Assembly (NCBI GenBank): GCA_036388555.1
Contig: DASVRP010000007.1
Span: 62,001-126,000, forward strand
Length of the DNA: 64,000 nt
Reading direction: 5' to 3'
From: UBA4665 sp036388555
GTDB taxonomy: Bacteria > Patescibacteriota > Saccharimonadia > Saccharimonadales > UBA4665
In this document: in pieces, positions 25,961-34,730 of the stretch
How positions within the stretch are numbered: the first letter of the stretch is position 1
Layout of the letters: the number at the start of each line of letters is the position of its first letter
Made by a program: the position numbers and the translations under genes
Notes under the pieces: model-generated
What the model was told of the DNA's origin: nothing
Databases searched by the model: none
Seen by the model: the letters and a program-made list of their open reading frames with translations, nothing else

Positions 25961-26368
25961 ATGCACCCAAAAGTCAAACGGATATTGACGGATATTGCCG
26001 GATATTTCCTGGTATTGCTCGGTATAGCATCCGGCTGGCTGCCTGGGCCCGGCGGCATACCGCTGATCCTGGGCGGACTCGGACTGCTGTCGATCAACAA
26101 CGCCTGGGCCCGGCGCTGGCGCGAATGGCTGGCGGCGCATGCCGGTGACTTTCTGAAGTGGTTCTTTCCGAAGCATCATGTCGTCCAGGATCTCTACGAC
26201 CTGCTGGCCGTCGTCCTGCTTGGTGTCGTCGCCTGGCTCATCTATATCCATGCAGCTATCTGGCAGCTTAGCCTGGCGATCTTCCTCTTCTGTTTCGCGA
26301 TGCTGATCGTCGGCATGAACCGCGACCGCGCCGGCAGTATCAAGCGACACATCAATAAGCGCCGGTAG
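25961..26368 (+). CDS. PGPGW-family membrane protein
   Basis: 135 aa from the ATG at 25961. The first hydrophobic segment carries the family motif GWLPGPGGIPLILGGLGLLS, in which the helix turns around the PGPGG, and two further helices are at about 82-100 and 105-122. This is the putative transmembrane PGPGW family, of unknown function. A TATACA -10-like box ends 8 nt before the chosen ATG, supporting it over an in-frame TTG at 25934. The stop converges on sbcB with a 4-bp gap. Confidence 0.82.
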   Translation: MHPKVKRILTDIAGYFLVLLGIASGWLPGPGGIPLILGGLGLLSINNAWARRWREWLAAHAGDFLKWFFPKHHVVQDLYDLLAVVLLGVVAWLIYIHAAIWQLSLAIFLFCFAMLIVGMNRDRAGSIKRHINKRR

Positions 26369-26372
26369 CCGG

Positions 26373-27863
26373 TCAGTCGTCCGGGGAGTCGGGGTCCGCT
26401 TCATCCATGGTAGGCATGATCGATTCACCGTACAGATGCAGCTCCTCGAGGGCGAAGCGCTGGCTTTCGGTCAGGTTGTCGTCGCGCGCCAGTTCGTCGA
26501 TGCGTTTGAAGAATTTAGCGAGCCGGCTGTTCTGTCCGCCGTTGAGGAGGCGTCCGCGGCAGAACGCATCCCAGACCTTGCGCTGCTCATCGCTCAGGCA
26601 CTGCGGATGGTTGCGAGCCGTGAATAACGGGAACAATGCCCTTAGCCGCTTGTCCTGGAACGACACCTGCAGCGCCGCGCAATCCTTGGGCGCGGCTTCA
26701 CGGACCTGTTTCATGGCGGATTTGTCGTTATTACTGAAGAAATCTCCGCCGTACAGCTGGCCATCGACCGTCTCCGGTTCGCCCCAGGCTTCTCCACCCA
26801 GCAATGCTGATCGCTCCTGGTCGATGACCCCACAGGCACGCAGCACACGGCCAGCAAACTCCGGGTCGGTTTTCAGCTTCGCTAAGTTCGCGCTGACCAC
26901 CTGCAGGTCTATCTTCAACCGCTCCTGCACCGCGGCATCCTTAATAACACCGGCCGGGGCGACGGCCGGGCAGCGGTTGTATTTGATCGTCTTGACCGGC
27001 AGCCGCAGCCTGGCCGGGCCTGCCGCGTTCGGCGGGCTCCAGCGGCAGGCCTCAGCCAGCTCGTCTTCGCTCATCGCCATGAACGGCGCCGGGTCGTGCC
27101 GGAGATCATAGACGTAGGCGCTGTTCATCGGCGCATCAGCCAGCTTATACGCCATGGTCGTGTGCTGCATCTCCGAGGGATAGCGGCCGGATGCATAGAC
27201 GAACGGCTGGCCGGCTTCCACCAGCTCCTTGACCTTCTGCTTACCGCGGCATTCCAGCATATACTCGAACAGGCCTGGCTGTTTGGCGCGGATCAGCTTT
27301 GCGACCGCGATAGATGCTGTGACATCGCTCAGTGCGTCGTGCGCGTGCTCATGCTCCAGGCCGTTCAACTTGGTGAGCAGTTCCAGGCGGTTGGTCGGCT
27401 TGCCATCTTCGCGGAACGGCCATTCGATGCCTTCCGGCCGCAGCGCCCGTGTCATACGGATCAGGTCGAGCAGATCCCAGCGGGAACATTCACCGCACCA
27501 CTGCCACTCGTAGGCATCATAGAAATTCCGATAATGCAGGAAACGCATGAACTCGTCATCGAACCGTACCGAGTTGAACCCAAGGAATATCGTCCCCGGC
27601 TGGACGACCTCATCATAAAATATCTTCAGGAATTCAGCCTCGGTAACTCCGTCGGCAAGCGTCTGCTGCGGTGTGATGCCGGTGACCATGATGGCATCCG
27701 GCTGCGGCACGACGTCGGCCGTCTGCTTGATCATGATGTTGACCGGATCCCCTACCGGGTTGAGATCCATGTCGGTGCGCTGTCCGGCGAACTGCATGAT
27801 GCGGTCTTCACGCGGATTCGTCCCAGTCGTCTCAAGGTCATAAAAGAAGTAACTGGCGGCCAT
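26373..27863 (-). CDS. sbcB: Exodeoxyribonuclease I
   Basis: 496 aa. A DEDDh 3'-5' exonuclease with FFYDLETTGTNP (D9, E11) as ExoI, GFNSVRFDDEFMRF as ExoII and HDALSDVTAS (His and Asp) as ExoIII, followed by the ExoI SH3-like and helical C-terminal domains. It degrades single-stranded DNA from the 3' end in repair and recombination. ExoI is mainly known from Proteobacteria, so its presence in this lineage is mildly unusual. An AGGAAG lies 5 nt before the ATG. Confidence 0.9.
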   Translation of the reverse strand: MAASYFFYDLETTGTNPREDRIMQFAGQRTDMDLNPVGDPVNIMIKQTADVVPQPDAIMVTGITPQQTLADGVTEAEFLKIFYDEVVQPGTIFLGFNSVRFDDEFMRFLHYRNFYDAYEWQWCGECSRWDLLDLIRMTRALRPEGIEWPFREDGKPTNRLELLTKLNGLEHEHAHDALSDVTASIAVAKLIRAKQPGLFEYMLECRGKQKVKELVEAGQPFVYASGRYPSEMQHTTMAYKLADAPMNSAYVYDLRHDPAPFMAMSEDELAEACRWSPPNAAGPARLRLPVKTIKYNRCPAVAPAGVIKDAAVQERLKIDLQVVSANLAKLKTDPEFAGRVLRACGVIDQERSALLGGEAWGEPETVDGQLYGGDFFSNNDKSAMKQVREAAPKDCAALQVSFQDKRLRALFPLFTARNHPQCLSDEQRKVWDAFCRGRLLNGGQNSRLAKFFKRIDELARDDNLTESQRFALEELHLYGESIMPTMDEADPDSPDD

Positions 27864-27893
27864 AGGTACTTCCTAGTGTAACATTATCCATAT

Positions 27894-28505
27894 TTATTTT
27901 TTACGGCGCTGAAATAATTGCCGAAGTACGCGCTGCGGCTTAATTCCTCCTGCCTCTTGGGAGACATCGTCTGGCCCTATCACCACTCCAGAAGGAAGTT
28001 CATCAAGATTCTCACTCCAATAACTCTCGCCGTATGCTCTGGTAGGTTCAACTTTCCTCGCCAGAAAGACATTGTTTGATCTGTCAACTCCTATTCTTAC
28101 GCCTCTTTCGTTTGCATGGTCGATCGACAACACGAGATCATGTGCTTCAATCGTCATATCCGGATCCTCTGGTTGTCCTGTTCCGAAGCTGATACAGTTG
28201 TGACTGACAGTCACTTCATTGGTGCGCTGATCATATTTGATACCTACCTTTGAAGTCTGCTCACCTGCTCTCATAGCAAATTCGACCGTCGTCCGGGCAA
28301 TGCCTTTTCCGTCAGTTTTGACCGACCATTCGCCGACTTCACCAGTCGGCGCCTGATGCATCTTGTTGAGGGCTTTCAGCCGTAAATGGTCGAGCTCCTC
28401 GGGCTCTAAAGGAACTTCGTACGAGCCTACCGATGCATCAACTTTCTCATCTTCTAATTCGATAATGTTTACATCCGGGAACCGTTCAGGCAAACTGAAT
28501 TTCAT
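27894..28505 (-). CDS. Hypothetical protein with own strong promoter
   Basis: 203 aa, not recognised. No membrane segment. It is an acidic, strand-rich protein (ARTTVEFAMRAGEQTSKVGI, NEVTVSHNCISFGTG) ending in a basic tail (RVLRQLFQRRKK). Composition is AT-richer than the flanking sbcB and obg genes, which may point to transfer. The promoter at 28515-28543 is the best match to consensus in the window. Confidence 0.65.
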   Translation of the reverse strand: MKFSLPERFPDVNIIELEDEKVDASVGSYEVPLEPEELDHLRLKALNKMHQAPTGEVGEWSVKTDGKGIARTTVEFAMRAGEQTSKVGIKYDQRTNEVTVSHNCISFGTGQPEDPDMTIEAHDLVLSIDHANERGVRIGVDRSNNVFLARKVEPTRAYGESYWSENLDELPSGVVIGPDDVSQEAGGIKPQRVLRQLFQRRKK

Positions 28506-28514
28506 AATGTATTT

Positions 28515-28543
28515 ATCATACTCTTTATAGTATGGTTTGTCAA
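28515..28543 (-). promoter_or_regulatory. Consensus sigma70 promoter, near-leaderless
   Basis: On the minus strand: TTGACA (28538-28543), a 17-bp spacer, TATGAT (28515-28520), then 9 nt to the ATG at 28505. The full -35 match and ideal spacing make this the clearest example of the short-leader pattern. Confidence 0.8.
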
Positions 28544-28646
28544 TGCTTATGTTTCCATAAGCGCTAGATGTAGCGATAAGTATGAATGTTGAGGCGCTAA
28601 TGTTTCCGTATGAGACGGTTACATCACATTCGGAGCCAGTCGCTGA

Positions 28647-29936
28647 TCAATAGGTTATCTGATAGGATTTTCCGATACGGATAGTCTGCCCTGGCTCGAC
28701 ACCCTGGCGCAACAGGGCATGCATGATACCCATCTTTTTCATGATATCGCGCAGGCGCTGGATGCCTTCTTCGTTGTCGAAGTCGGTGCGGGCTGCGAAC
28801 TGTTCGATCTTGGGGCCGGACACCAGAAAACCGTCATCGGTGGTGACTACCTTCCACGGGATACTGTCAGCAGCCGACAGACGCAGTACCGGGACTTCGT
28901 CCTCCGGGGTGACGGCGGCTACTTCTTTGCGGCGCTCGGTGACGATGGCCCGGACAGCATACAGCAGCTCCTGCAGGCCGGTGCCGGCGGCGGCAGAGAT
29001 GGCGTAAACCGATACGTTCTTGCCAACGACTTTCTTGAGCTGTCCGGTCAGGTCGCCGACCATCTCGGCATCGAGGCCGTCAATCTTGTTGAGGACGACG
29101 ATCTGCGGTTTGTCGGCCAGGCTCTTACCTTCTATCTCATAGGCAGCCAGTTCGTCCTGGATAGTGCGGTAAGCTTCGGCAATGTTCTCCTGGTAGGCGT
29201 CTATCAGATGGATCAGGACGGCGGTGCGCTCAATGTGGCGCAGGAATTCGTGTCCAAGCCCCTTGCCTTCGGCGGCACCCTCGATGAGGCCCGGTATGTC
29301 GGCGAACAGCAGGCTTGATTCCTTGTCGACATCGACGACGCCGAGGTTGGGACGCAGCGTGGTAAATGGATAATCGGCAATCTCCGGGCGGGCATTGCTG
29401 ATGCGGCTGAGCAGCGTCGATTTGCCGGCGTTGGGCAGTCCGACCAGGCCGACATCGGCGATCATCTTCAGCTCGAGCGTTGCTTCGAGGTCGGCGCCGG
29501 CTTCGCCCTTCTCTGCGAAGCGGGGAGTCTGGCGACGTGAACTGACGAAGTGGGCATTGCCGAATCCGCCCTTGCCGCCCTGGGCTATAATGACCTTTTG
29601 ACCGTCTTCGGTCAGGTCGGCCAGGACTTCGTGGCTTGCTGCGTCGACGACGATCGTCCCGACGGGGACGGCGACGACCAGCTCCTTACCGTTGCGGCCA
29701 TGCTTCTTGTTGGTGCCACCTGGCTGGCCATGGTCGGCCTGCAGCTCGCGCTGATAGCGGAATGCTGCCAAGGTATTCTGATTGCGGCTGGCCATGAATA
29801 CGACATTGCCACCGCGTCCGCCGTCACCGCCGTCAGGGCCGCCTTTGTCGATGAACTTCTCTTGGCGGAAGCTCATTTTTCCGTCGCCACCATCTCCAGC
29901 TTTGATCAGCACTTTGGTCTTGTCTATGAAATTCAT
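28647..29936 (-). CDS. obgE: Obg/CgtA GTPase
   Basis: 429 aa. The Gly-rich Obg fold (FIDKTKVLIKAGDGGDGKMS) spans about 1-157. The GTPase domain follows with G1 GLPNAGKSTLL, G3 DIPGLIEGA and G4 NKID. The C-terminal OCT domain is at about 350-429. An essential GTPase in 50S ribosome assembly and stress response. Length and domains are normal. It has a leader of about 30 nt with GAGAG near the start. Confidence 0.96.
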   Translation of the reverse strand: MNFIDKTKVLIKAGDGGDGKMSFRQEKFIDKGGPDGGDGGRGGNVVFMASRNQNTLAAFRYQRELQADHGQPGGTNKKHGRNGKELVVAVPVGTIVVDAASHEVLADLTEDGQKVIIAQGGKGGFGNAHFVSSRRQTPRFAEKGEAGADLEATLELKMIADVGLVGLPNAGKSTLLSRISNARPEIADYPFTTLRPNLGVVDVDKESSLLFADIPGLIEGAAEGKGLGHEFLRHIERTAVLIHLIDAYQENIAEAYRTIQDELAAYEIEGKSLADKPQIVVLNKIDGLDAEMVGDLTGQLKKVVGKNVSVYAISAAAGTGLQELLYAVRAIVTERRKEVAAVTPEDEVPVLRLSAADSIPWKVVTTDDGFLVSGPKIEQFAARTDFDNEEGIQRLRDIMKKMGIMHALLRQGVEPGQTIRIGKSYQITY

Positions 29937-30052
29937 GCTGCTACTCTCGTGTTATTGCTCTCTATGATACGCCGCGCCGGCACCGGCGGTAGTAAATAAT
30001 CTTACCACGATCCCTAACTATCGGGATCCTACCGATGGCACTGATAGACGCG

Positions 30053-31186
30053 TTAGCGGTAAATATAATGCTCGAATTTGGCGGCACTGACAAAGTCAGG
30101 CGTGCTGCCGGCGCGGCCCCAGCCGGCAAGGCCGTTCATATCGGAGTATTTGATCATCGTACCGTCAGCTGATACAGCTTCGACGATGGCGACATGGCCT
30201 TCGGCGCCGCGGTCGGTCTGGCCGATCGCACCGACACGTGGTACGGAACTGACAGTCCAGCCGCTGATAGCTGCGCCATTGTCCCAGGTGTTAGCATTGC
30301 CCCAGTTCGACGGCACGGCGATGCGGCCGGCGACATACCAGGTACAATATCCGTAGGCGTAGGCGTTGTTGCCATAGATCGGCGTCGTTCCGAATGCCAG
30401 TCCACCTGAAGCGGCGGTCCGGACGGGTACGGGGGCTGGTGCGGCGATACTGCCGCCGGGGATGATGACCTTCTCACCGACGCGCAGCGGCGTCAACTCG
30501 GCGTCATTGTAGGCGGTGATCTCGTCCTTGCTGGCCTTGAACTTGGCGGCCAGGCTGTCCGGGGTGTCGCCGGCTTTGACGACGTAGACGATACCGGAGA
30601 CGCCTTCGGGCGGGATGGAGAGTGCCTGGCCGATAGTCACGACGTTACCGTTCAAGCCGTTCGACCATTTGATACTATCGGAAGTGACATTGAACTTGGC
30701 GGCGATGGTTGCGACATTGTCACCGGCGACGGCGACATATGTCTTGATGTCTTTCTTACTCTTGAGTGCCGTACTGACGACCTGCGGCTTCGAGACGATA
30801 CTGGCGGTGGCCGGCGCGACACTGAGCTCAAGGTTTACAGAGGCGGCCTGGTTGGCGACGGCCACCGCTTCGGGTAATGCGCTCAGGCTGGCGACATTAT
30901 AGGCGATATCCGCTGAGGACACCTGGTCGAGCGGATTGACGACTGAACTGGCCTGTTTGGACGTCAGCGCCGAGGACCTAAGCGGGCTGCTGCTCTCTCC
31001 GCTGGACTGCTGTCCGACCAGGACGAACAGCAGGACGCCGAACAGCAGGACCGCATTGAATCCAAGCAGGCCGTAACGCACCAAACGGCGCCGCATCGTC
31101 TTGCGGTGCAGCTTCTTATCTATCTTCTTGTATACACCGGTTGACTGGAGCGCCTCGATCGGCGTATGTGAGGCAACCGACTGCAT
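30053..31186 (-). CDS. Membrane-anchored LysM-CHAP peptidoglycan hydrolase
   Basis: 378 aa from the ATG at 31186. One membrane helix near the N-terminus (LLGFNAVLLFGVLLFVLVG). Two LysM modules bind peptidoglycan: YVAVAGDNVATIAAKFNV and YVVKAGDTPDSLAAKFKA. A CHAP domain at the C-terminus carries catalytic Cys in GYCTWYVA and His in EGHVAIVEA. It likely cuts peptide cross-links during wall remodelling. Start uncertain: the reading frame is open to 31300, and an AGGAG at 31210-31214 is 23 nt from the ATG but 8 nt from an in-frame ATT at 31199-31201. Confidence 0.88.
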   Translation of the reverse strand: MQSVASHTPIEALQSTGVYKKIDKKLHRKTMRRRLVRYGLLGFNAVLLFGVLLFVLVGQQSSGESSSPLRSSALTSKQASSVVNPLDQVSSADIAYNVASLSALPEAVAVANQAASVNLELSVAPATASIVSKPQVVSTALKSKKDIKTYVAVAGDNVATIAAKFNVTSDSIKWSNGLNGNVVTIGQALSIPPEGVSGIVYVVKAGDTPDSLAAKFKASKDEITAYNDAELTPLRVGEKVIIPGGSIAAPAPVPVRTAASGGLAFGTTPIYGNNAYAYGYCTWYVAGRIAVPSNWGNANTWDNGAAISGWTVSSVPRVGAIGQTDRGAEGHVAIVEAVSADGTMIKYSDMNGLAGWGRAGSTPDFVSAAKFEHYIYR

Positions 31187-31398
31187 GTGTGGATTGCTAA
31201 TAGCAATGTCTCCTGACGATACACAAAGATTTATTGATCTCTTCAAACGAATTACAAAATAAGGCGTCTCCCGGGCCGGCCGTCTGCCAATAATAAGCAT
31301 AAGCGGACCTGAAACACTATTACATTATAGCAAATCGGGATATATTTTCAATAGGACGCTTATCCTGCCGGACTGGTAAGTCTACCGGTTAACAGATC

Positions 31399-32454
31399 CT
31401 AATCAGTCAGGTTGCAGAGTTTATGGCAATACTGACGGGCCAAAGCTTCGTGCTCCTCCAGTGTCTTTGAGAAATGCGTCGTGCCATCATCACCAGCCAC
31501 GAAGTAGAGCCAATCCGTGTTGGCGGGCTTGGCGATCGCCTCCAGAGAACCCTGGGAAACGTTGCTGATCGGACCCGGAGGCAGACCTTTGTGGATCAGC
31601 GTGTTATACGGCGAATCGTACGTCAGAGACGGCTTCTGGCCGGCGGCCAACGACCCGTAAAAGGCAGTCACATCGGAGCCAAGCGGCATGTCGACCGAGA
31701 GACGCTTCAGGAACACCTGGGCCGCCTGGGCCTTATCATTGGTGCGCGAAACTTCCTGCTCAACGACCGAGGCCAGGGTGACCGCCTGGAAGACACTCAG
31801 TCCGGCACGGGCATAGGCCGCCCGCAGGTCGGGCGTCAATCGCTTGGCCATCTCGGCGAGCGACTGCTCGATGATGACCTTCGGGTCGGTTGCAGCGTTC
31901 TTCTGATAAGAGTCAGGATACAGGAAGCCTTCGAGACTAGCCCCGGCCGGTTTGTCAGTCAGGGCGGCGCTGCCTTCATATTGTCCGGCTTCGAGTGCCG
32001 CCTCGACGGCGGCCGGGTCAAACTTGGCTTTGACGAAAGCATCCTTGATCTGCGTCAGACGGACTCCCGGCAGGATAGTCACGAGGTCGACGGCTACCTT
32101 ACCCTCGGCGATCTGCCGGGCGATCTGGGGTGCGCTCTGGGACGGCGAGAACTTATACGTCCCGGCCTGCAGCTTCGGCCCGAGCGCCGTATTCTTGACA
32201 TAACGCTCAAACGCCCAGACCTGGCGGATGAGGCCCTGGCGCTTCAGCTCAGTAGCTATCTCGTTGACCGAGGCATCGTTCTGCACGGTAACGACCCGCT
32301 GTTCGGTGGACGTGCTGACCGGACCGAGGTTCTCGTCATAGATATGCCGTACGACGACGACAGCGGCGGCCAGCAGTACGATCAGCGCCAGCGCAGTGAA
32401 TAATAATCTTTTCGGCCAGTGACGGACCCGGGCGTACATAGAATATTCGGACAT
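31399..32454 (-). CDS. mltG: MltG, endolytic murein transglycosylase
   Basis: 351 aa. One N-terminal transmembrane helix (about 14-34), then the YceG domain with FLYPDSYQ, catalytic Glu in SVVEQEVSR, MPLGSDVTAFYG, and the closing YNTLIHKGLPPGPISNVS and DWLYFVAGDDGTTHFS segments. It cuts nascent glycan strands and ends their extension. It follows ruvX by 17 bp in the same direction, a common pairing in bacteria. Confidence 0.94.
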   Translation of the reverse strand: MSEYSMYARVRHWPKRLLFTALALIVLLAAAVVVVRHIYDENLGPVSTSTEQRVVTVQNDASVNEIATELKRQGLIRQVWAFERYVKNTALGPKLQAGTYKFSPSQSAPQIARQIAEGKVAVDLVTILPGVRLTQIKDAFVKAKFDPAAVEAALEAGQYEGSAALTDKPAGASLEGFLYPDSYQKNAATDPKVIIEQSLAEMAKRLTPDLRAAYARAGLSVFQAVTLASVVEQEVSRTNDKAQAAQVFLKRLSVDMPLGSDVTAFYGSLAAGQKPSLTYDSPYNTLIHKGLPPGPISNVSQGSLEAIAKPANTDWLYFVAGDDGTTHFSKTLEEHEALARQYCHKLCNLTD

Positions 32455-32471
32455 GATGATACCTCGTTAGA

Positions 32472-32927
32472 TTAGATGGTAGGATGTTCCCGCAGAAAAT
32501 CTTCCAGGATATACGTAGCGGCAAGGGCGTCCACGGCACCCTTGGCGAACGGTTTGCCGCGGGCCTGAAGCTCCTGCTCGGCCTTGGCTGATGTCAGGGC
32601 TTCGTCCGTCCAGTATACCTTAACCGGCTGATGCCGTGCTGAAAGCTCGGACTCCAGCTGCCGGCCGAACACCTGCACGGCGGCAGTCTGGGCGGTATCC
32701 TGGCCATCGACACCGCGCGGCAGGCCGATGACGACATATGAGATGTCGTAGGACTGGCAGAGTGCAAGGATGTCGCTGATGAAACTGTCCGGGTTTTCCA
32801 GTGTCGTCAGCGGTCCGGCGAAGCGGACACCGAGGTTTGCGCTGGCGACTCCGATGCGCCGGGTGCCGACGTCGAGCGCGAGCGCTGTCCGTGAATCGTT
32901 ACTGGTCACTACCATCGCTGTCTGCAT
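32472..32927 (-). CDS. ruvX: RuvX/YqgF, Holliday-junction-resolvase-like nuclease
   Basis: 151 aa with RNase H-like fold. The first catalytic Asp is in LALDVGTRRIGVAS; VVIGLPRGVDG and YWTDEALTSAKAEQEL are conserved segments, with a late Asp in KGAVDALAATYIL. Family roles are 16S rRNA 5' processing and Holliday-junction resolution. Its start lies inside the end of the gene at 32899 (29-nt overlap; a second ATG at 32915 would give 17 nt), so the two are translationally linked. Confidence 0.9.
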   Translation of the reverse strand: MQTAMVVTSNDSRTALALDVGTRRIGVASANLGVRFAGPLTTLENPDSFISDILALCQSYDISYVVIGLPRGVDGQDTAQTAAVQVFGRQLESELSARHQPVKVYWTDEALTSAKAEQELQARGKPFAKGAVDALAATYILEDFLREHPTI

Positions 32928-34704
32928 CTGCCGGTATTGACCCGGACTTTTCGATATTGATCGTCACTTTGTCTGCTTTCTTCGGGACCTTCGACACCCA
33001 GAACGGACTGTACTTGACAGCGACATCCGTGACACCGGGGATCTTCTTGACGATATTGTTGACGTCACCGGTCTGCTTGCCGGCCAGCTGGGCGGCAAGC
33101 TTGTCGACCTGGATATCCGGGCCGGCCAACGATGTCGCCGTCATGTTTACCTGAAGCGGCCCGGTGGCGGCGACGGTCGCGATATCAAATTTCGCATCAG
33201 AGAAGCCATCCTTCAATATCTCCTGCTTGGTCGGATCAATCTGCTTCTTGACGTTGGATATGATGACATTCTTGAGGTCTGCTTCTTTGGCGCCATACAT
33301 AGTGTAGGTCACGACCTGTGAGACCGTGACGGTATCCGCCTGGTCACCGACTGCCGCACTTGGAGTTACGACAGGATCGCCAGCATGTAGGCTGCCCAGG
33401 ATCGCCTTGTATCCGTCGGCAGCCAGCTTCTTGGCAAGCTCGTCCTTGACAGCGGCACTGTCCGAGCTGGTGATCTTCGACTTCGCGCCGTCGATATCCG
33501 CCTGGGTCACCATCTTGACGATGTTGTCCGTGCCACCTGTCATGGCATCCTCAGACGCTCCGTTAATATCGCTCCGGCCTGCTACCGTAAAGCTACCGGG
33601 CGCAATATTATAGTCCGCACCTGCCGCCTGAGCGATTACATTCGTTGAATCAGTCGCATTATAGGTTACACAGCCACCTTTGAAGACCCCGCTATCCGGA
33701 AAAGTTGTGGATTGCTGCGTGATGAAAGTCTTATTGCCGCTGCTGACACCGGTACCCGCCGGTACGTTGGCCGGTGGATTGTCAGGGAGTGGGCTGATGC
33801 AGGACTTGTATGTCAACATAACTTCACCGGAGGCTTTAGCCCCGTTGTTCTTCTGGCCGCTGGTGCTGACTTGTTGCGACCCGGTCTGCTGCTTGCTGGC
33901 GATGCGGGCCGGCAGCGCGTCGGCCTCGGGGTCCGCTTCGGTCGCCTTAGGGTCGAGGGTCAGACTCGCCTTGGTCGTGATGTCCATACTGTTCGTCTTG
34001 AGAGTTACCACAGCCTTGGCGAGCACTGTGTTGGCATAGATGAAGCTACCGATCAGCAGAAGCAACAGGACGCCGCCGATGACAAGGAACAGGCGGAACT
34101 TGTTGAAGTTCGGGACCTTAAGCTTCTTGTCCTTCTTCGCAGATTTGCCGGCAGCGGCAGCTCCGGCGGCCGCGCCCGCTCCCAGTCCACCGGCGGCTCC
34201 AAGTCCGGCTGCTGGTTTGTCCTCATTATCGAGCTGGATGGTCTCTGGGTCGTTGAAGGTTGAAGCCGGCATGACAGCCCCCGCAGTACCACTGGCCTCA
34301 GCCAGACGGCCAATGGGCTGGGCGGCAGCGCTATCGACATTGAAATCGTCGTATTCTTCGCCGGTATCCTCGTCTATGACATGTTCACGGTCGAGCGTGT
34401 CAGGGGCGGCCGGGATCGCCGGGCGGGTCTGCAGGCTACTGGCGACGTGCATACCGACCGCGCCGGCCAGCGGCAGCAGGCCTGCTTCGGACGTAATCAG
34501 CACGACATGCTTCTTGGCATTGTCAGCGGTCCGCTTGAGCAGCTTCATATTGACGACGCTCTGCAGGACGGTCGCACGCTTCGGCAAAACCAGGGCGACG
34601 ATGCGCTGCGGCGAACTCTGCAGCTTATCGATGATGGCCGTGATCTCATCATCGACATCGATGTATACGGTGTCCTTTTTTATGTCAGTGGAAGTCTTAG
34701 CCAT
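32899..34704 (-). CDS. Single-pass membrane protein, baseplate-J-like type of Patescibacteria
   Basis: 601 aa. The cytoplasmic N-terminal domain (about 10-100: VYIDVDDEITAIIDKLQSS, then IVALVLPKRATVLQSVVNMK) is a conserved unit in Patescibacteria. An Ala/Gly-rich linker, one membrane helix (FRLFLVIGGVLLLLLIGSFIY, about 213-233) and a large extracellular beta-rich region follow. Similar proteins are often labelled baseplate J/gp47-like; I keep that as a weak homology label, as no other phage-tail genes are near. A TATAAC box (34711-34716) sits 6 nt before the ATG. It lies between the FtsA-like gene and ruvX, in an envelope cluster. Confidence 0.65.
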   Translation of the reverse strand: MAKTSTDIKKDTVYIDVDDEITAIIDKLQSSPQRIVALVLPKRATVLQSVVNMKLLKRTADNAKKHVVLITSEAGLLPLAGAVGMHVASSLQTRPAIPAAPDTLDREHVIDEDTGEEYDDFNVDSAAAQPIGRLAEASGTAGAVMPASTFNDPETIQLDNEDKPAAGLGAAGGLGAGAAAGAAAAGKSAKKDKKLKVPNFNKFRLFLVIGGVLLLLLIGSFIYANTVLAKAVVTLKTNSMDITTKASLTLDPKATEADPEADALPARIASKQQTGSQQVSTSGQKNNGAKASGEVMLTYKSCISPLPDNPPANVPAGTGVSSGNKTFITQQSTTFPDSGVFKGGCVTYNATDSTNVIAQAAGADYNIAPGSFTVAGRSDINGASEDAMTGGTDNIVKMVTQADIDGAKSKITSSDSAAVKDELAKKLAADGYKAILGSLHAGDPVVTPSAAVGDQADTVTVSQVVTYTMYGAKEADLKNVIISNVKKQIDPTKQEILKDGFSDAKFDIATVAATGPLQVNMTATSLAGPDIQVDKLAAQLAGKQTGDVNNIVKKIPGVTDVAVKYSPFWVSKVPKKADKVTINIEKSGSIPADADSDGSDQ

Positions 34705-34710
34705 GATGTT

Positions 34711-34716
34711 GTTATA
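34711..34716 (-). promoter_or_regulatory. -10 box, leaderless arrangement
   Basis: TATAAC on the minus strand, 6 nt before the ATG at 34704 and within the 26-bp gap after the FtsA-like gene. Confidence 0.4.
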
Positions 34717-34730
34717 ATCTCATATCTGAT

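Noticed and set aside
32899..34704. Phage tail (baseplate J) module
   Set aside because: Only a weak label for one membrane protein. There are no other tail, capsid, terminase or integrase genes in the window, and the neighbours are wall and division genes.
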